Shown here: one piece after another, positions 1 to 12,500 of the stretch
Position numbering within the stretch: the stretch's first letter is position 1
How the letters are laid out: each line of letters starts with the position of its first letter
Assembly: GCF_964204645.1 (NCBI RefSeq)
Contig: NC_134029.1
Span: forward strand, 9,848,850-9,912,849
Direction: 5' to 3'
DNA: 64,000 nt
Source of the DNA: Tubulanus polymorphus
Taxonomy: Eukaryota > Nemertea > Palaeonemertea > Tubulaniformes > Tubulanidae
Program-made: the position numbers and the translations under genes
The notes under the pieces: generated by a model
What the model was told of the DNA's origin: nothing
Databases searched by the model: none
What the model saw: the letters and a program-made list of their open reading frames with translations, nothing else

Positions 1-415
1 TGCCTTTCATTTCTTGTAAATCCTCATCTTCCCATTTTCCTAGATTCTACACTCATCGGACCAAATAATGCTGTAGATATCGAAATGTATCGACCTTTCT
101 TTTATCTAGTAACTGCTGTGCGATAGGTTTACCTCTGCCATTTAGATATATACAATGACAGAGATAAGGAATGAGACTGACGGACTAAAATAGTTTATGT
201 CAACTGGAATTACGGTTCTGTATGTGTAGGTAAATAACCATATTCCCTCGCATGTTATGTCTTATCATCTGTAGGACCGCCGTGTGGACTTTGCCCCAAG
301 CATCGGAACTCGTCACAATTACTGTGTGAGCATATGAACAATCATATCGTCATAGCTTTACCATATCGCACACCGTTTTTATGTTTCGAGTTTCCTGCAA
401 TCGTTGTTGCTTACA
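1..415. other. Region upstream of caveolin
   Basis: No gene recognised. The caveolin frame is closed by an in-frame TAG at 353-355, so the coding region cannot extend further upstream without an intron. The stretch probably holds the caveolin promoter and 5' UTR, but I see no clear TATA box or other core element to anchor a start site. Confidence 0.4.
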
Positions 416-967
416 ATGATGAATGAAGGATTTGATCCCGGCGATGATACCGTCGTCACCACGACGGAGAACCGGCAAAATGTAAGTGACGTAGAGAAGA
501 GACCGCACACCCCGAGTTTCACGGTTGACGGAAAGCCAGTTGACGGAGTCGACATCGGAGACGTCGTCGTCGATATACACAATCGAGATCCGAACGATAT
601 CAATTCACATTTAAAAATCGAATTTGAAGAGATTTTCGCAGAGTCGAGACTGAGCACGTATAGTTTCGACAGTGTTTGGTCATTGAGCATCAAGTTATTC
701 ACATGTTCAAAATTATGGTGTTACAGGATAACGACGTGCATTTTTGTGCTCCCTCTGGTGATTTTGTGGGGAATATATTTCGCTTGCGTGGCGTTCTGTA
801 CGACGTGGTGTTACCAACCGTGTTTGAAGGCGTACGATCTCAACCTGTTCTGCTTAAAACAATTGTATAAGAAGCTATTGGAAGTGTTTTACGGACCGTG
901 TTGCGAAATGACAGGTCGTCTATTTTCGAACATCAAAATTACAACTAACACGAACCAAACGAACTAA
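416..967 (+). CDS. CAV: Caveolin, intronless coding region
   Basis: Caveolins are hairpin membrane proteins that oligomerise and, with cholesterol, shape caveolae and organise signalling at the plasma membrane. The protein is 183 aa (human CAV1 is 178). In order it has a variable acidic N-terminus (1-55); the conserved block RDPNDINSHLKIEFEE (57-72), followed by IFAES where the family signature usually reads FEDVIAEP; a scaffolding domain at about 85-104 (DSVWSLSIKLFTCSKLWCYR) with the expected aromatic spacing; a hydrophobic hairpin at about 105-138 with Pro113; and a Cys-rich C-terminus (Cys132, 136, 146, 162, 163) suited to palmitoylation. The ATG at 416 is the first Met after the in-frame stop; ATG 419 is an alternative. 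It converges on the SLC7 gene ending at 1335. It resembles CAV1/CAV3 more than CAV2, but orthology within the family is not settled. Confidence 0.93.
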   Translation: MMNEGFDPGDDTVVTTTENRQNVSDVEKRPHTPSFTVDGKPVDGVDIGDVVVDIHNRDPNDINSHLKIEFEEIFAESRLSTYSFDSVWSLSIKLFTCSKLWCYRITTCIFVLPLVILWGIYFACVAFCTTWCYQPCLKAYDLNLFCLKQLYKKLLEVFYGPCCEMTGRLFSNIKITTNTNQTN

Positions 968-1334
968 CTATTTGGGATAGAAAATGGCGGTGTAACAATA
1001 TTCTGGCATTCGATTTTCATTGAGGAGCTGAAATAGCTTTGAGATAAGATGATACAGTGACAGACAGTGAAAATGTCCTTGAATAACTATCAGATGCAAA
1101 GTCTCACAAAGTTCTGTTCGAAAATTCAGAAGATAATCGTGTTTATTTCTAACGAAAAATGATTTTCAAAATAGTTTTTTTGAAGGTATCTTCGGTGGCT
1201 GATAAGAACCATACGATTAATTTGTTTGCGCTAAAACGAATATCGTTTTCTGAAGGCTATGAGGGGTTCGGTGTTGGGTCTAATTAATCATATGGCCCTT
1301 TTCATCCCTCGTAGCTATTTGATCGTCAGATTCG
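968..1334. other. Intergenic gap between convergent genes
   Basis: A 367-bp gap between the caveolin stop (+) and the SLC7 copy 1 stop (-), so the 3' UTRs probably share or overlap it. The only clear signal is the minus-strand AATAAA at 1141-1146. No small gene seen. Confidence 0.5.
1141..1146 (-). terminator. Candidate poly(A) signal, SLC7 copy 1
   Basis: AATAAA on the minus strand, about 190 bp past the copy 1 stop codon. Its position is right for a short 3' UTR. Not proven by transcript data. Confidence 0.35.
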
Positions 1335-4300
1335 TCAAACGGTTTTATCTTGAGGAACAACCATCAAAAACTTTTGTAGAAAACGTGTTACTTGACCTGA
1401 AAATGATGGTTTCGCTATTCATTAGTAAATCATTGTGAATGTAAAATATTGGCACATTGATCATTTTTTCATCATCATTTTTCTTAATGACGAAAGAAAG
1501 AGTTGAGCTATACTTCTAAACGACGCCAACTGAGATAAGAGTATTGCAGTCAACCACATTCATTAAGCCGTTTCGATACTTTAAGTCGATTATAATTATT
1601 AACTAGTTGGTTTAATGTGGATTTAATGAATTGAATGTTTGCGGGGTTCTACACTAACAATTGATACTTGAAAATGTTACTGTTTTGTTATTCTACTGGA
1701 GACATGATGGGAAATAAATTCAACCGTTTGTTGAGATGGAGCAACAAACTTTGAATTGCGGCATTGCCAGAACGAGACAATTTGTTCCGTTCGTTTTCCG
1801 AAATTATTATGAAATTTTGAACAGCAAATCAAATATATTTGTAACGACTTTGGATACCTCGCTGGAGCCAATAGATTGCATTGGCGAGTCAATTATTCCT
1901 AAAATTATTGACATGAAGCGTTAAATGTTCATAGTTACGCAGTGCCTTTACATACCTCAGGTGACTGGGCATGTCCGATGAAAACATATCATATTGAATA
2001 TCTGGTTATAACACTTTCGGTTATTACTAACAAAATCAAGGTTGCTACATAAACGAATTAAATTTTCAAACATCTATTTGGTAGAGGTGTTATATGAATA
2101 TGATAGGGGAAATGCATTGCCAAATTGGTATAGGAGTGATGATAAAGTGGAAAGCAAGAGAGACCCCTAAACTCACTAATGATAAGTTTAGAATATGACT
2201 GGAATCTAGGTTTAGCCTGATAGGGCGGGGGACGTTTTCGAACTAAAAGGGTTGTACGGAGGAAACAAAGGGTAGAAATAGTTGATATTAATAGACTTAT
2301 AAAGTCGAAACGTTAACTTAATGAGTTGACTTCGATTGGCAAAAATGCATTTCACTGATCGCGATGTTCTTTCATACTTACTTGATGTTTTCATTAATGA
2401 AGTAGGTTTATTTTTCCAGGAAACGAAAATCCAATGTAATGGAATTGTTGAAGCCATGAAAGCCAGACAAATTCCACTGTCGACTGGTTTTTGATAAACG
2501 GTCAATATCATTATAGCGATACTCCACAGAAACAGAATTATCGGTAAAATAATGGGCATCTGGAAATAAAGTTGAAATGAAAAAGGTAACAAGTAGCAAC
2601 GTGTCTGATAGGACCCGTTTCCCATTTGACCTATTTTTTCGTAAAACGTTAGATGACGTATGCTATGGGGGTAATACAAGATCATTGATCGAATCGCCTT
2701 TGAAATTATCAGCGAAAACTTCACACGCGATCCCACACCTACGCATCTTCCCCTCTTATGCACTTAATCTCGGGGAACACCTACACCGCAAATGTAGGCC
2801 ACTCAATTTCTCAATGGTTTTTTATCGTTGTCGCGATGGAATTGATCGTCTATTAGCTAATGGTTTACCGGTAACGATAACTATGAAATACGGTGCTGAT
2901 TCGAGTCATCCCGAATTTTTTCGAGTTCGAGTACAAAAGCTATGAAAGCAAATTTCATAGTGAGAAAAACAATTATCACCACAAGAAATAGATAATTTGT
3001 TTTCTCACCCTAGATATTTTTTTCCCTCATTGATATTTTGGCAGGGTCGAGAAAACAAATATTTAGCGTGAGAAAACAAATGTCGATAAAGAAAAATGAA
3101 TAATTTGTTTTCTCGCGCTAATGATCTTTTTCTCGCCCTAAGGTTTTTTCTGTGAGGTCACGAAAACGAACGTTTGTTTTCTTACTATGAAATTTGTTTT
3201 CTTGCAACCAAATTGTCTCACGGTTTCTGGATTCGAAACGATCCAGCCACCTATTGCTTATATATACAAACTTTAATCGGCCGTGGCATCATTGGCCGTT
3301 TCCATCTTAGGTACAATTGCGAAGCGAGGCACAAGGCTACGATGGCAGCAAATCCAAATCCCATAAGTTCCAGCAAGTAGAATATATCCCCTACAGCTAA
3401 CATTATCATCGTGAGTATTGCCTATAATTGAAAGTATTGCCTAAACATAATTTACACGGCTTTAGACCGAAGGCGAATATTTTTTATTGGCAAGCACTGA
3501 CGGCTACATAGTGAAGGATAAATAGACACATTTTTCTATGAATCCGGAAAAGACAAAAAGAGAACACTATAGATAAAATCGGTCGGTCATCACAAAACCG
3601 GACTATGCTCATTGAATATTCACAGAATCAATTATTTTTGGATCAATTCGAAAGCCTTCTGTGGATAATGTTTTAGAGATAAATAAATGAATAACTTATG
3701 CCGAGTTTTTCTCAAGATGAATGCCTTTTCATATTTTGAATTGAGTTATTGTACGACTTATTATGTCAACATAAAATCCAATGTTTTTCATCTCATTTAA
3801 CGCTATATTCACTGCTTTTCAGGGGACGTATTCATTAATAATAGCTTTTTAATTTTGTCTTTTTATCATTTCATATCTATATATCATCTCAATTCAAATG
3901 CATGTATGTTTGAATTAGGGTAAACATTTTTTCAAAAGTTGGAACAAATCTTTCGTTTTAACGCAACGTCAAAACTTTTTTCGTTTTGATATCTCGTCAT
4001 TCCCGTTTTCACGCCACATTCGAACATATTTCTTAAAATAGTTTTTAATGACCACCGAGCAAAAAGTCGTACTAATTCAAAAATGAATTCATGCGAGAAA
4101 ATAACTTGAAACCATTTTTTCTAAAATGATGTACGTTTCCGTAGATAAATAGAACCTATTACAACAATAAGAAATACAAGGTAATACAGTGGCCAGTCCA
4201 TACAGGGCTAACTGAAAAATGGCACTGATTCTTCTTTTATTGCAATATTGATCCTCTATGCGCTAGTATACAATTTTGTCGGCACATGGTTTTCTGCAAA

Positions 4301-7235
4301 CTCGAAATCAAGTGTGATACAGCACGAAAGACTTACCATAGTAACCAGTGAAGGTACGGGTGTGTATCGAGTCACGTGTATCATTGACAGAAGCTCGGGC
4401 AACTGACCTTCTTCGCCGCCAATAAAGAAGACTCTAAAGGTATAAAAAAAAATTGAATATGCTGAATGAAATTATGAAACGTACCATGCATGACTAGTTG
4501 GAAGACTTAACGTGTTCATTAGATGATTCGTGAAATTTTACGGATATGTTGACGTTTTCGCTATGAAAAATGAACATAATACGGAGTACTAATTTTCGGG
4601 GAGGGGCGGTAACTAAGCAGTAAACTACCTCGAAAAGGCCAGGGTACCGCCATTCATTGCTCCGATAATTGATGCAGCGACAAATAATGGCATTACCCAT
4701 GACATCGGTCCCAGTGTGTGTTCAGCAAAACTCTAGAATGGATATTTTACTTAATAATTTTACTTCCGTTTATACGTTACAAAAATGTTTATCGGTGAGT
4801 ATAACGACATAATTTCAAATTATATCCGAAATGAGAGAGCAACTGTTAGAACATTTTATGAACATTTTAATGCAGTAACGATACATAAAGATCGCCTTTA
4901 TGCGTACTGTTACCTATATATTCATGCTGTCATATTGCCATAATCCATGCAAATGACTGATAAATGGTTTGGGAATTTTTCAGTCCTCGTTTATTTATGG
5001 TCAGCGGACAAGAGAACATAGATAGTATTCCCGACGGTGATCGAATCATTTTTATATAGATGAATGATTTTGATGGAATTAACAAAAGAAACGGTCGAGT
5101 TGAGTGTTTTATTTTGTTATTCTTACCACGGCAACTGCAGGTGATTGTAACATCTCATCTGTAGATAAAACTGTCATATACGCCACATTAGCCATAATGT
5201 AGACGACAGTCACTAGCGATATCGATATGATTATAGCTCGCGGTAAATTCCTGCCAAGCACAAAAACATTTCTATCGTCATTAGAAGCAATCAATGAGTG
5301 GTGACTCAATATCTTTTACACTAGTTTTTGCAACTGGCGCTAGGTCGGTGCCCTCTTTGAGTTTTCTCCCGCCATTCAGTAACGATTTCCTCTTTTGAGT
5401 CTACTCAAATGACTGACTTTTAGCATCAAGACCCATTCGGCTGAATCAATCTTGTTGAAAAGTGAGCGGCAGTTAGAAAAAAACTTACTTCTGAGGATCT
5501 TTCAGCTCATCTACCAAGAAGTTCAGATAATGCCTGCATTAAAAGGTATTCGTTAATCGGTTAATCTATCGGATCAATGGGGTGGATTAATTAACGTTTC
5601 ACTAGGAAGAGCTTCAAATTACCATCCGCCGAATGCCCAATATCCCGAATAAAAAGCCATTGCCAGCGAACCAGCCCTATAATCGCTGCCTTCGAACGGT
5701 TGTTTTAGATTATGTGTTTTTCCTGGAATTAGATGAACTACAATTACGTGTTATATCCTTCGAACCACGAACGTCTCTCAATCACGACACGAGGGACACT
5801 CACCTAGTCCGATCCAGACTAAACCTATGATGATTATACCGAACAGGGCTATCAGTTTACATGCGGTAAACACTACTTGTACCTGCGCCGCCCATTTTAC
5901 ATTTCGACAATTCACAGCTGTCAACAGTACTGATAGAAAAACAAACTGAAGTATGCAATGTGACATGCAGAGAAAATATCCCTGCTTAACATTTTTTTCT
6001 AATCAAATGGATGCTATTTCAATTGTTTTCATAAATCTCTGTATACCCCATGATATCAGAACGAGTTACATTATTAAATGCCTCTGACGTTGATTCTAAG
6101 AGACAAAATAATTTCATAGAACAAAATATACCAGATGGCGACAGTATGCCCTGATGCAAACCGCCGTATGTCGTTGAGGACTAATTAGGGGATATCAAAC
6201 GATTGAGGTTAACTTAAAAATTTAAGTGATGGACAAAACATTATTCAATAGATGCAGAATGAAAGGGATTTGGCGGGATTTCACCCAATTTTAGTTTAAG
6301 ATTGCATCTATTTGGTCTTGACAGAATGAGAATCTAATTTTAACTCTTTTAACACAGCCCTCACATCTTCCTCTTTTAACACTCTCCAGTTTAAACATAC
6401 CCAGTTGTTTAAAGCCAGTTTTTAGTCAGATCCAGTTGCACATTTGCTGGTTAGAGTGGACCCCGAGATAAAGTTTACTTTCACTGAGCTAACCCTGAAT
6501 CAAACATTAACTCAGAGCCGTGAAACTGGATCCTGTTAATCTTTCAATTAAGCCTTTGCTGCCTGGATTTTAAGTCGTATCAAATGAACCCAAAACTACT
6601 GAGACTTTTTGTTGTTGTGATGTTCAAATACCATGCTTAGTTAGATGCACTCCAAAATACCATATAGAAAAGATGACGTGCCATGTTCGACCTCAACCGA
6701 CAAATTTTTGTTTCATTTCATTTCCTCAGTGAAATCTTCAATTCTACTTACAGAATACGGACGCTCCAAGAAGTTTGATTGCTAAATTCGGCGGGTCACA
6801 GGTATCATACAATGGACGGAGGATATAGGTGCCGAGCGTCAGCGAAGACACCGACACAGGCGTCGGAGATATGATTATCAGATTCAGTAACAGAGATGTA
6901 AATGCAGGAATGCGGCCTAACCCTTCCATGATGTAAACATACTCGCCTCCAGAGCGGGAAATAGTTGTGCCCAACTCAGCGAAGCACAGAGCGCTCAGTA
7001 TGCTAGCTACTCCAGAAAGAGTCCAAATGATTAGTGATAATCCGACGGATCCGGATCGTTGTAGAACCCCGACTGGGGTTACAAATATTCCACTACCTAT
7101 GATAATTCCAGTTATAATGGCTACTCCGTGTAATAGAGTCAGATTTCGCTGCATTTTCACCTCAGTTGAGGTTTTCTTATTGTCCTCTTGTTCATCATTT
7201 GCATTCGTACTACTTTCATCGGGTGTAGGAACCAT
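1335..7235 (-). CDS. SLC7 heteromeric amino-acid transporter light chain, copy 1
   Basis: Light chain of a heteromeric amino-acid exchanger (SLC7 LAT/xCT group), a 12-helix APC-fold transporter that pairs by disulfide with an SLC3 heavy chain at the plasma membrane. Coding exons, 5' to 3' on the minus strand: 7235-6752, 5929-5804, 5722-5623, 5533-5489, 5250-5127, 4732-4629, 4433-4337, 3421-3272, 2559-2382, 1396-1335. Together 1470 nt, 489 aa; all phases fit. Visible: TM1 GSGIF (47-51), the helix-break substrate motif; Cys146 in DTCDPP, the conserved heavy-chain cysteine; [20 protein letters not shown]; tail [12 protein letters not shown]. Internal motifs look closest to xCT (SLC7A11) among vertebrate members, but the substrate cannot be assigned. 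Start ATG 7235; Met28 is an alternative. The exon 8 donor (AAA|GTTTGT) is weak. Tandem with copy 2 upstream. Confidence 0.92.
2945..3200. repeat. Degenerate repeat cluster in SLC7 copy 1 intron 8
   Basis: The motif GAGAAAACAAAT and its reverse complement ATTTGTTTTCTC recur at least six times in both orientations, separated by short AT-rich spacers. It looks like decayed foldback or inverted-repeat satellite DNA and lies between exons 9 and 8 of the transporter. Boundaries are approximate. Confidence 0.5.
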
Positions 7236-9585
7236 GTTAACGCTTAAATTGTGGCCGTTATTCTCTTTAGTTGGTAATTTTGGGGTATGTGTTTTATCTA
7301 AAAATCTAAAAACAACTTACAATAAGACTAAAATGGAAAATCAATATGAACAAATTTGTGTAACATGAATATTCAGGAACTCGATATTTGATATTGTTTA
7401 TAGGGATCAAGCACGACGGAGTAAATCTTGGTTGACTGTTTCAGCTTGTATTTTGGTTCCTTCGCGTCGTTGCATTTTAATCATGCTGATTATACAATAG
7501 ATATTTCTTATAGAATAAATCTGAGATCTGTTGAAATTCAAATGCAGAGGTTATAGCGTAGGCTAGTTAAAACGTTCAAACATTTTGATACGCATGATTA
7601 TTAGTATTACAACGATCGCCCAGTATAAAATTCAATGGAAGAAAATATCACCTATCACGGTGGTATTCAGGAAATACTATGATTAAATCCATCGAGCATA
7701 TTAAACAGTGTAAAGAACCATTAATTCTAAATGAATATTACACGTATGTCTTTTGTTTGCCGAACGAGGCTTTATTATGGACTAACTATAAATCAAGAAG
7801 AAGATAAATTTTGAAATCAAGTATGCAAAGGTCAAACATAATATGTAGTATTCATCCAAAATTTCCTGCGACCGAAAATACTTTACTCACGTCATATCTG
7901 AAGGGGATTACGCGACCGTGTTGTTGATTCCGGTAGTGTAACAGTAAGTCTATAAAGCGGCTTTCTGATCTAAGTTGAGGGCTGATGAAATGGACTGGCA
8001 CGTTCTCCCGTCGTGTACAAAATAAATGCAATACGTCAAGAAAACATGCACAACTATAGCCATTAAGAACTGACTGCATGGACCCTAATGTTCGTACGAG
8101 TAAATTTATCACGCCACATCTGTAAAGGAATACACACTATATACAAAGCCACGACGTATAGAACTCATAATAACAATATATGACGAATTATCCTTGTCTT
8201 GCATCATACCGTTTCTGTTTATTTTGCTTTTTTTCAGAAAAGGATAGGCCACTCAGCAATATGCGTTTTTGTAGAAAACGTCTTCTTTTTTTATCCGTTG
8301 TAAAAGCAATGTGACATTGCCACGGTCGCAGTAATGCTGCATACGTCAAAATGTCGTCGAATAAAGAAGACCACACACGCGATGAAGTATGGTTGTGACA
8401 AAGTGAGTTTGTAACTGAAAAATTACCTTATATTTTACATTATTCCTATTTTTACGGATAAAAAGTCAGTGATATAAAAGAATTTGCTCTCATAATAATT
8501 CGAAGCTTTGGAGATGATGGATGAATGGGATAGTGGGTAGAAATTCCCCACCTTTGAATGGAGTGCAAATAGATACAATCTTAAGGTCAGTTTTTTTAAC
8601 GGTACGTATATTCAATTTATTTATATCTTACTGTGCGCTTTTTCATGAATATCAAGAGCATAAAAGTTATTGTACAATTTGAATTAAAAAGAACTACAAA
8701 TTAAATGTTAATTTATAAATATCGCACGGTTTAATATATCACAAGACTGTAAAAGGTTTTACGCACAGTTCAAATAATTATATTACAACTTGAATTTTGA
8801 AAATATCTAAAATTAGAAGTTCATTCGTTCTTTTGAATTCATGTTAGCAAAAAGCCACAGACACACGAAAATGATAATTTGGAGAAATATCTTGCTTCGA
8901 AGTGTTCTTTAGAAATCGCCTGGGAGTTTTACCTCTTAGAAGAATTGGGGATTTTCATCGACTCACAACCTACAGTAAAAACGCCCGAACTTAAGCGATC
9001 CTGCGCACGACGAGGAACTAGTGAATCCTACATCAAGATCCACAGTGGGTACACAGGAGATCACTGCATGTGGAAACAACCACTTCCAGGACTAGATGAA
9101 GCGTACCCCAGCCAATTCCTTGCGGAATGCTTCGGGCTTTACAGGTACCACCAACTCGGTGAATTTTGAAGAGGGGCCTTTTTTGAAAAATTCCGATATC
9201 CTTGATTTTTTACTGCGTATGTATAACTGTGGTCAAGTATTTACGGTTCATTTATTATCTACAATAAGTAAGGCTGAGTGCCATTTTGATCAACGATGCA
9301 AGAATAATGTTCACCGAAAGCTATAATTCATTATTTGACATAGACGTCTGGCTCTACGGCAGAAAATGTGTATCTACACAAGTAAAATGTCACGAATTTT
9401 CAAATGTAAGCTTTTATTCTTATACGAACACGGGACACACAAATGACGCGTGAACAACAGTTTGTCTCAACTACAGATGCGTGTAATCGATTCGATAGCT
9501 CGGCACAGTCGCATCTTTGTACAACACTGCCAATTGAACGTCTGCTACGTGAAGGTTGTAATTGACACCTGTGCAACCTTCACCA
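7236..9585. other. Intergenic region between the SLC7 copies
   Basis: About 2.3 kb separating the copy 1 start codon from the copy 2 stop codon. It should contain the copy 1 promoter and the copy 2 3' UTR. A slightly GC-richer patch at 8950-9170 is open in one frame for 96 codons but shows no recognisable domain or splice context. No gene supported. Confidence 0.4.
9413..9418 (-). terminator. Candidate poly(A) signal, SLC7 copy 2
   Basis: AATAAA on the minus strand, 168 bp past the copy 2 stop codon. The spacing resembles the equivalent signal behind copy 1. Confidence 0.35.
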
Positions 9586-12500
9586 TCAGTCGGTTTTATC
9601 TTGAGGGACGACCATCATAAACTTTTGTAGAAAACGTGTCACCTCACCTGAAAGTACATAAAAGCGAGCCATTGAATCAGCTATTCATTTGTAGTTAGCA
9701 GCCTGCGTACATGTACGAGTATATATTACAGAAATTCGAACCTGTACAACAATTTTGCCAAACAAAAACGAAGACTGGTATTCTATTCTACATTGTGTAT
9801 GTACATGTTTATTGCTTCGAAACCGTAAAAAATATTGTGTTTGGCTTATTTCGATGTTCTGATACGCTCCTGGATCCAGTATGTCAGGGTTTCGCCTAAT
9901 CTTCCTGGGATCGCGCAAAACCCGAACGGGTTATTCGCACCAGTTGCTGTTAGTTCTGTTATGGGACCGAGATCAAATTCCAAATGGGAAAAGAGGTTCA
10001 CATCAGGCTTTCTTGTTCGGGCGTGATACTTACGTGTGGTATTTGTGAATGAAGCTGGCTTCTTTTGCCAAGAAACAAAAATCCAATGTAAAGGAATCAT
10101 CGAAGCCATGAAAGCCAGACAAATTCCACTGTCGACTGGTTTTTGGTAAACGGTCAATATCATTATAGCGATACTCCACAGAAACAAGGCTATCGGTAAA
10201 AGTATGGGCATCTACAAAATACATATTCAGTTAATTGGCGAGTAGGACTAAATACACTTGAATAAACAGGAATCCGTTGAAGGGTTACTGGAATTAAAGT
10301 AAACTGTAGAATTTTATTATCGCCATTTTTTCATTTCAAATTTTGTGAAAACTATCATTGGCGACATTTTTTTCCGGTGGCATTATTTCCTACAATCCAT
10401 TTTTATGTGCTTAGCATTTAAAAATTCTATCTTGATGACGTTCTCATTTGGATATATTTACTCTAATCGCTCGTGGCATTTCTGGATGTTTCCATCTAAG
10501 GTACAGCAAAGATGCCAGGGTCATCGCAAATATCGCCGAGAATCCGAATCCCATCAATTCCAGTAGGTAGAATATATCTCCAATAGTTAACATGATCACG
10601 GTCAGGATCGCCTAAACGAAATAATGAAGCGTTGGTGAGAAGTTGTCTTACGGTCGTTTTGTAACGTAAATGTTGAATATACTTGACCATTATAACTAGT
10701 GAAGGTACGGGTGTGTATCGGGTTACGTGTATCATTGACAGAAGCTCTGGTAACTGACCCTCCTCGCCACCGATGAAAAATACTCTTAAATGAATGAACA
10801 CAGTCCTAATTAACGATCTGATAGTTCGTCACCTTTAAATCTCAGTGTAAGGTCAGAAATGATATTCATTTGTCCGCAAGGGCACCAGTTCGTCATCTAT
10901 CGACCCAGCAACTTTTTTCTTGCAGATGTCCATTATACACAAACATATATACAAACAATACCAAAATTCAAGGAAACTGGTCGAACTTCAAGTGTCTTCG
11001 ATTCCATGACCGTTTCGAAAATACCCAAAAGCGCCGATTGGCTACGGTACAGGTGGCTGCCGGTCGGCTATCTTGATTTTGATTGGCCTTATTCTTAAGC
11101 AGGAGATATGCCTAGTACAGAATCATGCATGCACTATCAAGTTATTCCCAAAAACCCGATTCGGTCGATAAACTAATAAACGAGGCGACATACAAGTTGA
11201 CGCAGTTGCTCTAAGTGGGTTATCATTTGCATTCTCATGGAGCGTACCTTGATATAGCTAGGGTTCCGCCGTTCATCGCCCCAACGATGGATGAAGCCAC
11301 AAAGAGGGGCATTATCCAAGACACTGGTCCAAGCGTCCGTTCGGCAAAACTCTACAAGAGACAAGACACTTTTGAGCTAAGGCATGGCTGTTATGTAAGC
11401 TAGTACTGGCAATTTTTAACACAAAATATTTGTCAAACTGGCAGAGGTGGATAAGAATCACTTCTTTATGTTATCACTTACCACATTGGGGTCAGTTTCA
11501 AAGAAGGGTTGGGCCTTCATCGTTCCAGAGTCTGATATGCGTGGACCCCATAATTGGTATCTACGTTACAAATGCGTCTGACATCCCAGAAGAGAGGATT
11601 GGGAGGAATGCCCCCACGGATATTTTCCACGGAGTTTAGATTATTTCCCGACCAATTAGTTTAAAAGTAACAAAAATCCAAAATCAAACACCAGACTGTG
11701 CGGGACAATCGATGATGGGAAAATATCGTCAGAAAATGTACTCAGACAAAATGTTGTGGAACTCAGGATATGGCGCCTGAAATGGGCAAATTTGTCTCAG
11801 AAAAAGTTACGTTTTTTGAAAAAAGTGGTTTATGAACTGACGGGTGGTTGGATCCTCCCGAACGCCCCCTAGATCCGCCCTGCGAGGACTCTGATTCCAT
11901 TTTTATTGACATTTCACGTATGATTGAAATTCCGTAGACTACGTACATTATCTGGGTCACTACTGCATAGTTTAAACTTAAGAACTAGTTATGTTTTGCG
12001 TGATAATCTCTTATCTATGACTATTGTATAGATACATATTTTGGATACTAACATATCATAAATAAATAACATACTTAACGTAAATATACTCATAAAAGTA
12101 ACGGGAATGAATTTTATTTACCACGGCAACTGCAGGTGATTGTAAAATCTCATCTGTAGATAAAACTGTCATATACGCCACATTAGCCATAATGTAGACG
12201 ACAGTCACTAGCGATATCGATATGATTATAGCTCGCGGTAAATTCCTGCAATAAATAAGCGATGAAATTTTTACGGATGATTTTGTCGCATTAGGCGGGG
12301 TGATAATCTTCGTAACATGAAACTCAGCTTGCCTTTCTGGATCTTTCAATTCATCCACTAGAAAATTTAGATAATTCCTACAATATGAAAAACATGGTAA
12401 ATAACACAACTGAAACATATTGATGATTATGGAGGTAAATATCGTCATTTATTCTGAATGTAGTTTTCAAGAAAGGCAAATGCCGATACGGGTGCCCCGA

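Noticed and set aside
8879-9169. 96-codon plus-strand open frame between the SLC7 copies
   Set aside because: No start context, splice signals or recognisable domain, and the composition is not clearly coding.
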